Of a DNA stretch of 64,000 bases, positions 53,106 through 62,571 are shown piece by piece; position 1 is the first letter of the stretch, and every line of letters starts with the position of its first letter. This DNA comes from XBB1006 sp051877515 (GTDB lineage: Bacteria; Bacillota; Clostridia; Lachnospirales; Lachnospiraceae), in the NCBI GenBank assembly GCA_051877515.1, contig JBJEIY010000045.1, forward strand, positions 16,139 through 80,138, given 5' to 3'. The position numbers and the translations under genes are program-made. The notes beneath the pieces are model-generated. The model was given only the letters and a program-made list of their open reading frames with translations, made no database searches and was not told the DNA's origin.

Positions 53106-54594
53106 GGCACACCTCCCGGATGTAGTTAACGACGGTATCGATTCCATCTTCCTGACGGATCACCATGTCATGACGAATAGGCAGATCCTTTAAACAGGAC
53201 AGATTCTCCGGAACCGGTGCTCCTGTCAGTTCCTTTAATTTCATCATACAGGAAAAATCATCTTCCGGTACATCATCTGAAAGACTCTGCAATACCGCAC
53301 GGGAAAATTTGTACGGTGAAGCGGTGGACAGCACCACGCAAGGAGTTTTGTCTTCCGGATGTGCCTTGCGGAACTGCTTCATGGCATCTACCGCTACGGC
53401 TGTGTGAGGATCGATGAGCTTCTTATATTCCTTATAAACCTCTGCGATCGTTTCAGAAACCCGGTCTTCCCCGGCACAGTATCCTTCGTATTCTGACTGC
53501 ATGACAGCAAGGATTTCCGGCGTCACACTGTAATGGCCTTCCTCATTGAGCTGCTGCAGATAACTGCGGATCAGGTCTCCGTCATAGCCGGATGCCTCGA
53601 ACAGCATTCTTTCCAGATTGGAAGAAACCAGAATATCCATGGAAGGAGATGTTGTTTTATAGAAAGTCCTTCTCCGGTCATAAGTACCGGTCTGTAAAAA
53701 GTCTGTTAAAACACGGTTTGCATTGGATGCACAGATCAGTTTTCCCACCGGGCAGCCCAGAGCCTTGGCGTAGTGGCCTGCCAGGATATCTCCGAAGTTT
53801 CCTGTAGGTACCACGAAATGAACCGGCTTTCCGAATTCCACTTTGCCCTCGTTCACCATGTCAAAATAAGCTTTGAAGTAATACACGATCTGCGGTACCA
53901 GACGGCCAATGTTAATGGAATTGGCACTGGACAGTACCACTTTATTTCCGCAGGCTTCCTGCACACGCTCATCCTGATAGCAGGATTTTACCAGACGCTG
54001 GCAGTCATCAAAATCTCCCTGCACAGCAACCACACGGGTATTGCTTCCTCCGGTAGTCTGCATTTGCAGCTGCTGGGTGCGGGAAACTCCCTCAGAAGGA
54101 TAGAATACGATAATGTGGGTATTTTCCACATCTTTAAAACCTTCCAATGCCGCTTTTCCGGTATCACCACTGGTAGCGGTCAGGATCAGTACCTGCTTAT
54201 CCTCGCCACATTTTGCATAAGAAGTTGTCAACAGATGAGGAAGCAGTGTCAATGCCACATCCTTAAATGCAGATGTGGGACCATGATACAGCTCCAATAA
54301 TCCATCATTCCCCAGCGAAGAAACCGGTGTCACCTCCGGGGTACTGAAATTCGTATCATACGCTGCATGGATCACCTTGGATAATTCTTCCTGTGTATAA
54401 TCGGAAAACACCGCCCCCATGATCCTTTCTGCCAAAGACGCATAGGACAGGTTTCGAAGTGACTCCAAAGGCAGGGCACATTCCATCATATATTTAGGGG
54501 TGTATAGTCCGCCATCCGGGCTAAGTCCGCGTATTACGGCTTCCGGTGCGCTGACACTATAATCTTTATTTCTACTGCTAAAAAAACGCTTCAT
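53098..54594 (-). CDS. thrC: threonine synthase
   Basis: PLP enzyme converting O-phosphohomoserine to threonine, 498 residues. The long (fungal/E. coli-like) form begins FFSSRNKDYSVSAPEAVIRGLSPDGGLY. The PLP lysine is in GPTSAFKDVAL (near 112) and the phosphate-binding loop in TATSGDTGKAALEGF. First gene of the thrC-thrB-ACT operon, divergent from hom. Confidence 0.96.
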   Translation of the reverse strand: MKRFFSSRNKDYSVSAPEAVIRGLSPDGGLYTPKYMMECALPLESLRNLSYASLAERIMGAVFSDYTQEELSKVIHAAYDTNFSTPEVTPVSSLGNDGLLELYHGPTSAFKDVALTLLPHLLTTSYAKCGEDKQVLILTATSGDTGKAALEGFKDVENTHIIVFYPSEGVSRTQQLQMQTTGGSNTRVVAVQGDFDDCQRLVKSCYQDERVQEACGNKVVLSSANSINIGRLVPQIVYYFKAYFDMVNEGKVEFGKPVHFVVPTGNFGDILAGHYAKALGCPVGKLICASNANRVLTDFLQTGTYDRRRTFYKTTSPSMDILVSSNLERMLFEASGYDGDLIRSYLQQLNEEGHYSVTPEILAVMQSEYEGYCAGEDRVSETIAEVYKEYKKLIDPHTAVAVDAMKQFRKAHPEDKTPCVVLSTASPYKFSRAVLQSLSDDVPEDDFSCMMKLKELTGAPVPENLSCLKDLPIRHDMVIRQEDGIDTVVNYIREVCRV

Positions 54595-54648
54595 TTGTAA
54601 TTCTCCTTAGAAAAAATATAAATTAGGGCTTGAAACACCAGCGAAACT

Positions 54649-54677
54649 ATGTTACCATATCCCCGACGCAAAAACAA
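54649..54677 (-). promoter_or_regulatory. candidate thrC promoter
   Basis: TTGTTT (plus-strand 54672-54677), 17-bp spacer, TAACAT (54649-54654). Confidence 0.5.
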
Positions 54678-54778
54678 GTGTTTTTATTTTAAGGACACAG
54701 TTTTTTTGTTTTTTGGAAAGAACTTTCGCCGAAAGAGCTTTCATTTGGGAATAGTGTATTTAAAGAGAGGACTGTAAC

Positions 54779-55954
54779 ATGAAGATCGGAGTACTTGGAT
54801 ATGGTGTGGTAGGCACCGGCGTCTGTGAGATCATTGATGCACAAAATAAACAAGGGGATTTTGATTTAGAAGTAGATAAAATTTTCGTACGACCCACCCG
54901 GGAGATTACGGATCCGCGTATGACCAGTCAGGTGGAGGATATTTTACAGAGTGATAAGATTGACATCGTTGTGGAATGTATGGGCGGTTTGGAGCCGGCC
55001 TACTCCTATGTGAAGCAGGCACTGCTTAACGGCAAAGATGTGGTAACCAGCAACAAGGCCATGATGGCGACCTATTATCAGGATCTGATGGATACCGCAG
55101 CCAGACTGAACCGGCATCTTTTATTTGAAGCCAGTGTAGGAGGCGGCATCAACTGGATGCACAATATCGGAATCTCCAAACGTGTTGACGATATCGAGAA
55201 TTTCCGGGGAATTTTAAACGGAACCACCAATTACATATTAGACTGCATGTTTTCCGAGGGAAAAGACTTTGCGGAAATCCTGAAAGAAGCTCAGGACCTG
55301 GGTTATGCAGAGGCAGATCCCAGCAGTGATATTGACGGAGATGACGTTCGTTTTAAATGTTGTCTTACCAGTAACGTGATCTGGAATACCTCTGTGGACT
55401 TAAACAGCATCGACACACTGGGCATCCGCCATATTACCAAAAAAGATATTGATTACTGCAAATCCCACAATCTGGTATGCCGTTTGATCGGAAACGGTAT
55501 CCGCAACGGCAATTCCTACAGTGTGTATGTACAACCGGAATTCCTGAGCATGGATAATCTTCTGGCTCACGTGACTTCCAATTATAACTGTGGAGAGATC
55601 CAGGGAAAAACCTGCGGTAAATCCTTTTTCATCGGACAGGGTGCCGGAAAACTGCCTACCGCCAATGCGGTATTACAGGACTGTATGTCACTGGTATCCA
55701 AATGCCGTTCCCGTCTCAACAACCTGACAGAGGCAGATGGCAAGGTAGCGACAAGCAGTATTAACAACGAAGATGTCTGCGGTTCTTATTATATCCGCGG
55801 AAAACACATAGAAGTTTTCGAAGACTGGGCAAAAGAAAAGATCGATGAAGAAACCATTCTCACCAAACCGGTTTCCATTCATGAGCTGGTTTCCTGCTTA
55901 AAAGATCTTGATGACCCACAGTATTTTATAGCCGGTATCAATTTGTGTGAGTAA
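54779..55954 (+). CDS. hom: homoserine dehydrogenase
   Basis: Reduces aspartate semialdehyde to homoserine, feeding both thr and met branches. 391 residues. The NAD(P) fingerprint GVLGYGVVGTG, substrate region TTNYILDCMF and catalytic residues around DPSSDIDGDD are visible. It is slightly short and no clear C-terminal ACT domain was recognised, so threonine inhibition may work differently, possibly through the separate ACT protein (inference). It diverges from thrC and ends in a terminator. Confidence 0.95.
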   Translation: MKIGVLGYGVVGTGVCEIIDAQNKQGDFDLEVDKIFVRPTREITDPRMTSQVEDILQSDKIDIVVECMGGLEPAYSYVKQALLNGKDVVTSNKAMMATYYQDLMDTAARLNRHLLFEASVGGGINWMHNIGISKRVDDIENFRGILNGTTNYILDCMFSEGKDFAEILKEAQDLGYAEADPSSDIDGDDVRFKCCLTSNVIWNTSVDLNSIDTLGIRHITKKDIDYCKSHNLVCRLIGNGIRNGNSYSVYVQPEFLSMDNLLAHVTSNYNCGEIQGKTCGKSFFIGQGAGKLPTANAVLQDCMSLVSKCRSRLNNLTEADGKVATSSINNEDVCGSYYIRGKHIEVFEDWAKEKIDEETILTKPVSIHELVSCLKDLDDPQYFIAGINLCE

Positions 55955-55994
55955 GGTTACCGAATGATAAAAACAATTCCATTACCTATATAAC

Positions 55995-56040
55995 CAAAAA
56001 CTGTCGGTCTCTCCGGATCATCCGGGAGGCCGACAGTTTC
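55995..56040. terminator. bidirectional terminator of hom and pepD
   Basis: AAACTGTCGG pairs with CCGACAGTTT around an inner CTCCGG/CCGGGAG stem. Confidence 0.85.
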
Positions 56041-56065
56041 TTATGCTTGTTACCTTATATTGTGA

Positions 56066-57514
56066 TTATTTTAGTTTTGCCAGTACCGCTTTCAAATAAT
56101 CCCAGGTACGGGCTGTGGATTGAATATCCAGTCTTTCACTAAAGGAATGGATATCCCACATATTCGGTCCGATGGAGACACAATCAAGATCGTCTCTCTT
56201 TCCAAGGAACAATCCGCACTCTAGGCCCGCATGAATGGCAATTACCTTCGGTTCTTCCCCATACAGGCTCTTATATTCCTCTTCCATGATCTGACGAAGC
56301 TCCGATTTCGGATCATACTCCCAAGCCGGATACTCACTGTCACATTCCACCTCGGCACCGATCATGGCTGCCAACTGTTCCACTCTGGAACGAACCTCTG
56401 CTTTTTCGCTGTTTACAGAGCTGCGGATCAGGTGATAGAAGATCACATTCTCCTCTTCGGTTTCCACACGTCCCATGTTCAGGGAAGTTTGAACCAGACC
56501 CTCCAGCTTACGGCTGTAAGCCTGTATGCCGTTGATCACCACCACAAGATAATCAATAACCTTTCTGGTGTCTTCCTTACAAAGGACACTGGCTGTCTGT
56601 TGTCCGTCATTGGAACACAGAATTTCCAGTCCCGGCTCATCACCCATGAACTCACTGTCAAATACACTCTTTAACTGTGCAGCAATCTTTGCTACCCTGT
56701 CAGCATCCTTGGCATCAAGCAGAAGTCTCGCCGTATCTTCCATGGCAATGACATTATCTGCACTTCCGCCGCCTACACTGATCAGACGAAATGCTACCTC
56801 TGAAGCGATCTCCTTTAACAGGCGTCCCATCATCTTATGGGCATTTCCTCTCTGCTTGTGGATCTCAGCTCCGGAATGTCCTCCCTGCAGTCCCTTGATC
56901 TTAACTTCCATAACCGTTCCGGTTGCATTTTCTCTATGAACGGGAAGTGCTGCCCGGATCCGCACACCACCGGCACAGCCCGTGGTAAGGACTCCTTCTT
57001 CCTCTGAATCGATGTTAATGAGTTTCCGCCCTTTCAGAAGGGATAGATCGATGGCATGGGCTCCACCCATACCAATCTCCTCATCAACAGTGAACAAGGC
57101 TTCAATAGGCGGATGAGGGATCGTATCGCTGTCTAACAGTGCCAGTGCCATGGCAATGGCAATTCCGTCATCACCGCCCAAAGTGGTGTCTTTTGCTTTT
57201 ATAAAACCATCTTCCACATATAGTTCCAAAGGATCTTTCGAAAAATCATGATCCGAATCCGGTTTTTTCTCACATACCATGTCCATATGACCTTGAATGA
57301 TCACCGGTTCGCTGTTTTCATAACCGGCTGTTCCCGGCTTGCGGATGATCACGTTGTTCACTTCATCCTGATAAACGGACAAACCACGCTTCTTTGCAAA
57401 CGCTACACAATAGTCACTGATTTCTTTGGTATTAAAGGTTCCGTGGGGAATCTGACATATTTCTTCAAAAAACTGAAATACACCCTTTGGTTCCAGACTG
57501 CTTAATACTCCCAT
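56066..57514 (-). CDS. pepD: aminoacyl-histidine dipeptidase (M20C)
   Basis: Cytosolic dipeptidase, 482 residues. Di-zinc site residues appear in IIQGHMDMVCEK (His-x-Asp), LGGDDGIAIAM, FTVDEEIGMGGA and HAGLECGLF. The central lid domain (about 205-375) is typical of PepD. It starts 33 bp after the M24 peptidase gene and probably shares its promoter at 58701-58729. Cleaves a range of dipeptides including Xaa-His. Confidence 0.95.
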   Translation of the reverse strand: MGVLSSLEPKGVFQFFEEICQIPHGTFNTKEISDYCVAFAKKRGLSVYQDEVNNVIIRKPGTAGYENSEPVIIQGHMDMVCEKKPDSDHDFSKDPLELYVEDGFIKAKDTTLGGDDGIAIAMALALLDSDTIPHPPIEALFTVDEEIGMGGAHAIDLSLLKGRKLINIDSEEEGVLTTGCAGGVRIRAALPVHRENATGTVMEVKIKGLQGGHSGAEIHKQRGNAHKMMGRLLKEIASEVAFRLISVGGGSADNVIAMEDTARLLLDAKDADRVAKIAAQLKSVFDSEFMGDEPGLEILCSNDGQQTASVLCKEDTRKVIDYLVVVINGIQAYSRKLEGLVQTSLNMGRVETEEENVIFYHLIRSSVNSEKAEVRSRVEQLAAMIGAEVECDSEYPAWEYDPKSELRQIMEEEYKSLYGEEPKVIAIHAGLECGLFLGKRDDLDCVSIGPNMWDIHSFSERLDIQSTARTWDYLKAVLAKLK

Positions 57515-57547
57515 TTTAAGATCCTCTTTTCTCTATTATCCTGCCAC

Positions 57548-58633
57548 TTATTCTTCCGGAACAACGATCAGATCTTTCGTAAAGTGGTTCAATACTTCGC
57601 ATCCGTCTTCTGTAATGATAACAAGATCCTCGATACGAACTCCGATGTTCTCTTCTGCGATATAAATACCCGGTTCTACAGAGAAGCACTGGCCCACCTG
57701 AATAATGTCTGTGTTAACGGAAGAAACATCACCAAACTCATGATCTTCCAAACCGATAGAATGACCGGTTCTGTGGGTAAAGTACTGTCCGAATCCTTTT
57801 TCTTCTATGTAGTTTCTGCAGGCAAGATCCACATCACACATTCTGTTACCCGGTTTTGCTGCTTCAATACCGCGTCTGCATGCTTCCACAACAATGTCGT
57901 AGATCTCTTTCTGTCTTTCGGAAACCTCTCCGATGAATACGGTACGGGTCATGTCAGAAGCATAATTGTCCTTGAATCCTCCGATATCAAGGATTACACA
58001 ATCACCATGTTTTCCCTTGGTATCATCGGTTACATGGTGAGGATCTGCCGCACCTTTTGCATAAGCGGTGATGGGATCGAAGGATACACCTTCACATCCT
58101 GCTTCTGCATATAATTCACGAACCTTCTGGTTCAATTCTTTTTCTGTTAAACCTTTTACAACGTATGGGATCAGTTTTTCCATTACTTCATCGTTGATCC
58201 TGGAGGAAATTCTCATTAACTCCTGTTCTTTTTCGTCTTTCACCATACGGATATAGTCTACGATAGGTGATCCGTTGACGAACTTGCTTCCTCCTCCTAA
58301 TTCCTGAAGACGAATAAGAAATCTTGCCGGCCAGGTTTTGTCAATACCCATAACCTTGTCCTTCTCCACATACCTGCTTAAAATCTCGACACCATCTTCA
58401 ATGTCATCGTACCAAACTAATTCAACACCCAGATCTTTTTCCTGTGGGAACAATTTATTAATTACGAGCTTGTGGTTACCGTTCACATTCAGATACAAAG
58501 CCAGTAATCGTTCTCCCGGAATAATCCACTTTCCTGTCAGATAGAAGATAGCCACAGGGTCCGAAATGATCATCTGCGGTACTTCATGCTCTTCCATCGA
58601 TTTCAAAATTCTTGTCAATTTTCCTTGATCCAT
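57548..58633 (-). CDS. M24-family Xaa-Pro peptidase
   Basis: 361 residues, short PepP/PepQ-like enzyme. The creatinase-like N-terminal domain (about 1-130) precedes the catalytic domain. Ligands are in DIGGFKDNYASDMTRT (two Asp), HRTGHSIGLEDHE (His), VEPGIYI (Glu) and GVRIEDLV (Glu). A consensus promoter lies upstream; pepD follows in the same unit. Whether it is an aminopeptidase or a prolidase cannot be decided. Confidence 0.93.
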   Translation of the reverse strand: MDQGKLTRILKSMEEHEVPQMIISDPVAIFYLTGKWIIPGERLLALYLNVNGNHKLVINKLFPQEKDLGVELVWYDDIEDGVEILSRYVEKDKVMGIDKTWPARFLIRLQELGGGSKFVNGSPIVDYIRMVKDEKEQELMRISSRINDEVMEKLIPYVVKGLTEKELNQKVRELYAEAGCEGVSFDPITAYAKGAADPHHVTDDTKGKHGDCVILDIGGFKDNYASDMTRTVFIGEVSERQKEIYDIVVEACRRGIEAAKPGNRMCDVDLACRNYIEEKGFGQYFTHRTGHSIGLEDHEFGDVSSVNTDIIQVGQCFSVEPGIYIAEENIGVRIEDLVIITEDGCEVLNHFTKDLIVVPEE

Positions 58634-58700
58634 TGTTCAATCCAACCTTTCTTTTGATACTGTTAAAAGCCGGTTAAGCCCCCCGTCTTCTACATTTTCG

Positions 58701-58729
58701 ATTATAGAACAGCCCTATTAAAAAGTCAA
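58701..58729 (-). promoter_or_regulatory. promoter of M24 peptidase-pepD
   Basis: TTGACT (plus-strand 58724-58729), 17-bp spacer, perfect TATAAT (58701-58706). Confidence 0.8.
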
Positions 58730-58737
58730 TGAGCCCC

Positions 58738-58765
58738 TTGCTTTATTCTCACGATGTGCTATGAT
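58738..58765 (+). promoter_or_regulatory. promoter of pip
   Basis: TTGCTT (58738-58743), 16-bp spacer, TGC-TATGAT (-10 at 58760-58765, extended). Confidence 0.65.
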
Positions 58766-58795
58766 GAACTTAACTTTAAACACAGGAGGGCGAAC

Positions 58796-59680
58796 ATGAA
58801 AATTACAGAAGGTTATATGCCATTCAAAGGGTACAAGACTTACTATCGGGTTGTGGGTGAACAAACCGGAAACAAGAAACCTTTAGTGCTTCTTCACGGA
58901 GGACCTGGTTCTTCACATAACTATTTTGAAGTCCTGGATCGTCTTGCAGAAGAAGACGACCGTCAGCTTGTCATGTATGATCAGCTGGGCTGCGGAAATT
59001 CCTATCTGGACGGACATCCGGAATTGTGGAATGCCAAAGTTTGGATCGAAGAACTGATCGAGCTGCGCAAGCATCTTGGCCTGGACGAAATGCATTTGCT
59101 GGGACAGTCCTGGGGCGGTATGCAGCTTCTGGAATATGTATGTAACTACAAGCCGGAAGGCTTAAAGAGCATCATTCTTTCCAGTACACTTCCCGCTTCC
59201 TGGTTATGGGGCGAGGAGCAGCACCGTATGATCAAATTCCTTCCCCAGGAAATGCAGGATGCGATTGATAAAGCAACTTCCAGCGGAAACTACGATGACC
59301 CGGCTTATATTGCTGCAGAAACCGAGTATATGCTGCGTCACTGTTCCGGCGAGCTTACAGCTGATTCTCCGGAATGTCTGACCAGACCGGTTAAGAAAGG
59401 TAAAGAAGCTTACATCACAGGTTGGGGCCCCAATGAGTTCACTCCCCAGGGAACCCTGAAAGACTATGATGTCATTGACCAGTTACCGGATGTCAAAGAA
59501 CCTGCACTGGTGATCAGCGGCGGTAATGATCTGTGTACACCTTACGTTGCCAAAATGATGTATGACAAAATCCCCAACTCCAGATGGGAATTATTCAGAA
59601 CCTGCCGTCATATGTGCTTCGTAGAAGACAACGAACGTTACGTAGCTCTGTTAAAAGAGTGGTTAAACGCCAACGACTAA
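58796..59680 (+). CDS. pip: proline iminopeptidase
   Basis: Alpha/beta hydrolase (S33) that releases N-terminal proline, 294 residues. The oxyanion HGGPGSSHNYF, nucleophile elbow GQSWGGMQLLEY, acidic residue in ISGGNDLCTP and His in CRHMCFVED are all visible. The start is ATG 58796 behind AGGAGGG; a longer frame from 58754 overlaps the promoter. The DUF2161 gene follows 11 bp later, perhaps co-transcribed. Confidence 0.94.
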   Translation: MKITEGYMPFKGYKTYYRVVGEQTGNKKPLVLLHGGPGSSHNYFEVLDRLAEEDDRQLVMYDQLGCGNSYLDGHPELWNAKVWIEELIELRKHLGLDEMHLLGQSWGGMQLLEYVCNYKPEGLKSIILSSTLPASWLWGEEQHRMIKFLPQEMQDAIDKATSSGNYDDPAYIAAETEYMLRHCSGELTADSPECLTRPVKKGKEAYITGWGPNEFTPQGTLKDYDVIDQLPDVKEPALVISGGNDLCTPYVAKMMYDKIPNSRWELFRTCRHMCFVEDNERYVALLKEWLNAND

Positions 59681-59691
59681 TACATAGACAC

Positions 59692-60375
59692 ATGGAAAAG
59701 GATCTGTTTGAACCGATCAAATCTTATTTTGAAAGCTTTGGATATGTATGCGACGGGGAAGTTGCAGATATGGATCTCTATATGGAAAAAGAAGGAAATC
59801 AGGTCTGTGTAGAGTTAAAGCTGTCTTTAGATTTTAAGGCTGTCCGACAGGCTGCTCTCCGACAGAAGGTGTGCGATACCGTCTTTATCGGAATTCCCCG
59901 CCCCGGTAATCTTCGTTCTTCCGCTTTCCGGGAGAAACTGTACCTTCTGCGTCGTCTGGGCATTGGTCTCATCCTGGTTTCCCCACGCACCGCCGCAGTA
60001 GAAATTGCCAGTGAGCCTGTGGTTCAGGAGCTTTCCGTATACCAGCAGCATAACGGCAGGAAGCGGCAAGCCATAGCGACAGAATTCCAAAAGCGCAAGA
60101 TAAAAAACAATACCGGAGGCGTTACCCGCACCCGCCTTATGACCGGCTACCGGGAAGATGCCCTGCTGGTGGCAGATGCGCTTTTTTCCCTGGGCGGAGA
60201 GGCCTCCCCTGCTTCCATCCGGAAGCTTTGCGGTGTGGAAAAAACCACTAACATCCTCTACCACAATTACTACGGCTGGTTCGCACAGGTAAAACGGGGT
60301 GTTTACCGCCTGACAGAACAAGGGCAGGATGCTCTGAAAGAATATGCAAATATACTAAACTCCCTGAAAACCTAG
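59692..60375 (+). CDS. DUF2161-type putative PD-(D/E)XK phosphodiesterase
   Basis: 227 residues. A nuclease-like core (about 15-110) shows ADMDLYMEKE then VCVELKLS, the D and E-x-K residues of the PD-(D/E)XK fold, and QKVCDTVFIGIPRP. The C-terminal 70 residues resemble a winged helix (SPASIRKLCGVEKTTNILYHN). The start is uncertain: ATG 59692 has no clear ribosome binding site and may depend on translation of pip 11 bp upstream. The stop codon lies in the loop of its own terminator. Its substrate is unknown. Confidence 0.75.
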   Translation: MEKDLFEPIKSYFESFGYVCDGEVADMDLYMEKEGNQVCVELKLSLDFKAVRQAALRQKVCDTVFIGIPRPGNLRSSAFREKLYLLRRLGIGLILVSPRTAAVEIASEPVVQELSVYQQHNGRKRQAIATEFQKRKIKNNTGGVTRTRLMTGYREDALLVADALFSLGGEASPASIRKLCGVEKTTNILYHNYYGWFAQVKRGVYRLTEQGQDALKEYANILNSLKT

Positions 60376-60392
60376 TTTCCAGGGAGTTTTTG
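60357..60392 (+). terminator. terminator overlapping the DUF2161 stop
   Basis: ACTCCCTG (60359-60366) pairs with CAGGGAGT (60380-60387), then TTTT. The TAG stop at 60373-60375 is in the loop. Confidence 0.8.
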
Positions 60393-60610
60393 CACTCATT
60401 ATATCTTAAGCTACAGTCTCACTTGCACTCATTATATCTTAAGCTACAGTCTCACTTGCACTCATTATATCTTAAGCNNNNNNNNNNNNNNNNNNNNNNN
60501 NNNNNNNNNNNNNNNNNNNNNNNNNNNNNNNNNNNNNNNNNNNNNNNNNNNNNNNNNNNNNNNNNNNNNNNNNNNNNTACAGTCTCACTTGCACTCATTA
60601 TAGCTTAAAT
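60391..60610. repeat. 33-bp tandem repeat array interrupted by a scaffold gap
   Basis: The 33-bp unit beginning tgcactcattatatcttaag occurs exactly at 60391-60423 and 60424-60456. A third copy from 60457 runs into 100 Ns (60478-60577). The end of another copy is at 60578-60589, and a last, slightly changed copy from 60590 supplies the final codons and stop of the chemoreceptor gene. Real copy number is unknown. There are no spacers, so it is not CRISPR. Confidence 0.9.
60478..60577. other. assembly gap (100 N)
   Basis: Exactly 100 N, the conventional placeholder for a gap of unknown length, within the tandem array. Confidence 0.98.
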
Positions 60611-62331
60611 TTGCCGGACTCATTTTTCAACAGTTCCGCAATGGACAGATTTCTATCTGTATCCTCTTTCAAGGCCACGGCATCCCGGTTAAGCTGTTCG
60701 CTGGTTTCCGTGATATTTACAATTGCATTGGTACTTTCGTCTACAGCCAGTGTAATTGCTGCCAGAGAGTCCTTAATCTTTTCCATACTATCCCGGAATT
60801 CCTCAAATTCTTCAGAAAACTCAGCCATCATGGTATGTATCTCCGCACTGTCTTCTTTATACTGACCACCTACATCCTCCAGTTCACTGAAGCCTGATAT
60901 GGTTTCCTCCTCCAGATAAGAAAGCATATTTCTCGCTTCTGCAGAAAGTTCTTCTACCGTGGTGATTACAATTTTTGAAATACCACGAATCTCCTCTGCA
61001 GTTTTTGCCGAGTCCTCTGCCAGTTTGGTGATTTCTTCTGCCACCACTGAAAAACCTCGTCCGGCTTCTCCGGCTCTTGCGGCTTCAATTGAGGCATTTA
61101 ATGCCAGCAGATTGGTCTGGGATGCAATACTTAAGATGACCTCTGTCAAGCTGTGAATTTCATCCACTGCTTTGGATGCTTCCACTTTTTCATGAAGAGA
61201 CACCGCCATCTGTTTTGCTTTTTCTTCCGCCATAATCTTTTTATTGGTTGCATCTGCTTTGACGCTTTCCGCTTTCACCTGGATTTCTTCCGTCATTTTT
61301 GTTCCGCTGGCTGAATTGTGTGCAAGACCTGTAAGTGTTTCCATCATGTGATCCATGATTTCTCCCACCTGTATGATGGATGCATTGGTTTCCTGCATTC
61401 CCGCGCTCATCTGCTCCATTTCAGTAAACACTTTGCCGATTCCCTGATTGGTAGAGAGTGTTCTGTCCAAGGAATTTTTTACAGAATCATCCAGCTGGTT
61501 GCTGGAATGTACGATGTTGGAAATCACAATATGGAAGTGATCCAGTAAATCATTCACATATCCGGCAATTACTTCCAGCTCATCCTTGGAGTTGATATCC
61601 AGTTTCCGGGTAAGATCTCCGTCACTGTTCACGATGTCATATATTTTATCTCCCACAGCACGGATTCTTTTCACCGTTCCTCCTACCAGGAAATTAATCA
61701 GCAGGCTTGCCATAATGATTAATCCCTGCGTAATCAAGACGATCGTGAACAATAAGGTACGAAGTGCCCTGGTTACCTCATCTGCATTGTAATCCGACCC
61801 CACCATTCCCACACAGGCTCCGGTGGAATCCATAACCGGTGCATAGGCAGAGATAAGATTTCCATCTTCTGTTTTGTAGATCTCTCCGGTGGAAAACTCC
61901 TCTCCCACCTTTATCTTTTCAATTTCTTCTTCCGCAAAATCTGTTGCCTCTTCTCCAATTCCGCAGGCCGATTCCGAAGCATCCGTATCCAGCAGATACA
62001 CCAGTTTATTATCACGGATTCCTACCACATACAAATACATAATGCTGGAATCTTCTTTTACAGCAGACAGATCCTGTACAATCTTCTCATACTCCGGTGT
62101 AACAGCACTCCCCTGTTTGATCCCGCCTAAAAGGTCACCCTCTGCCTGTCCTGCAGCGATACGGGCCAAAGACATGGCCTCAGACACTGCCATACTGACC
62201 ATTTCCTGCCTTGCTCTGTAATAGGACATTCCACCAATTACAAAGCTTGCCAGAATCGTGATCAGCATAATGGGAATTACCATTCTAAGACGTATACTGT
62301 GTTTCACTTTCCATCGGTTCTTGTAGGACAT
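60598..62331 (-). CDS. methyl-accepting chemotaxis protein with Cache-like sensor and HAMP
   Basis: 577 residues. TM1 (about 17-40), an extracytoplasmic Cache-like domain (about 41-190, with YLYVVGIRDNKLVYLLDTD and YAPVMDSTGACVGMVGSDY), TM2 (about 197-220), HAMP (about 222-275) and a long signalling coiled coil with tip QTNLLALNASIEAARAGEAG. The start is set at ATG 62331, 7 nt after AAAGGAG; ATG 62334 and 62355 are alternatives. Its last codons lie in a copy of the 33-bp repeat. No che genes are in the window. Confidence 0.93.
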   Translation of the reverse strand: MSYKNRWKVKHSIRLRMVIPIMLITILASFVIGGMSYYRARQEMVSMAVSEAMSLARIAAGQAEGDLLGGIKQGSAVTPEYEKIVQDLSAVKEDSSIMYLYVVGIRDNKLVYLLDTDASESACGIGEEATDFAEEEIEKIKVGEEFSTGEIYKTEDGNLISAYAPVMDSTGACVGMVGSDYNADEVTRALRTLLFTIVLITQGLIIMASLLINFLVGGTVKRIRAVGDKIYDIVNSDGDLTRKLDINSKDELEVIAGYVNDLLDHFHIVISNIVHSSNQLDDSVKNSLDRTLSTNQGIGKVFTEMEQMSAGMQETNASIIQVGEIMDHMMETLTGLAHNSASGTKMTEEIQVKAESVKADATNKKIMAEEKAKQMAVSLHEKVEASKAVDEIHSLTEVILSIASQTNLLALNASIEAARAGEAGRGFSVVAEEITKLAEDSAKTAEEIRGISKIVITTVEELSAEARNMLSYLEEETISGFSELEDVGGQYKEDSAEIHTMMAEFSEEFEEFRDSMEKIKDSLAAITLAVDESTNAIVNITETSEQLNRDAVALKEDTDRNLSIAELLKNESGKFKL

Positions 62332-62373
62332 CATTTGTCTCCTTTCTGCTGCCATGTTTTACTTCTGTGTATC

Positions 62374-62403
62374 ATTATATCATGATCGTAGCTCACCCAA
62401 CAA
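62374..62403 (-). promoter_or_regulatory. candidate promoter of the chemoreceptor gene
   Basis: TTGTTG (plus-strand 62398-62403), 18-bp spacer with extended TGA-TATAAT (62374-62379). A second TGA-TATAAT occurs at 62451-62459. The rest of the 62356-62571 gap shows nothing recognisable. Confidence 0.55.
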
Positions 62404-62571
62404 TTTCGCCGTCCACCAAATGTGCAAGCATATTCTTCTTATTTATATTCATTATATCACAGGCTATCTCCAAAGTCTTTTATTCCTTGTGCCTATTCTG
62501 TGAATTTTCAGAGTTTTTCGGGAGATACATGGAGTTTAGGAGAAGCGGAAGAATTCCTTCAAATCCGCAAC

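Noticed and set aside
60390..60608. Plus-strand frame across the tandem repeats encoding repeated LHSLYLKLQSH
   Set aside because: It is the in-frame reading of a 33-bp repeat with 100 Ns inside and no ribosome binding site; treated as repeat, not a gene.
60391..60610. Possible CRISPR array
   Set aside because: Copies are directly adjacent with no spacers and no cas genes are in the window.
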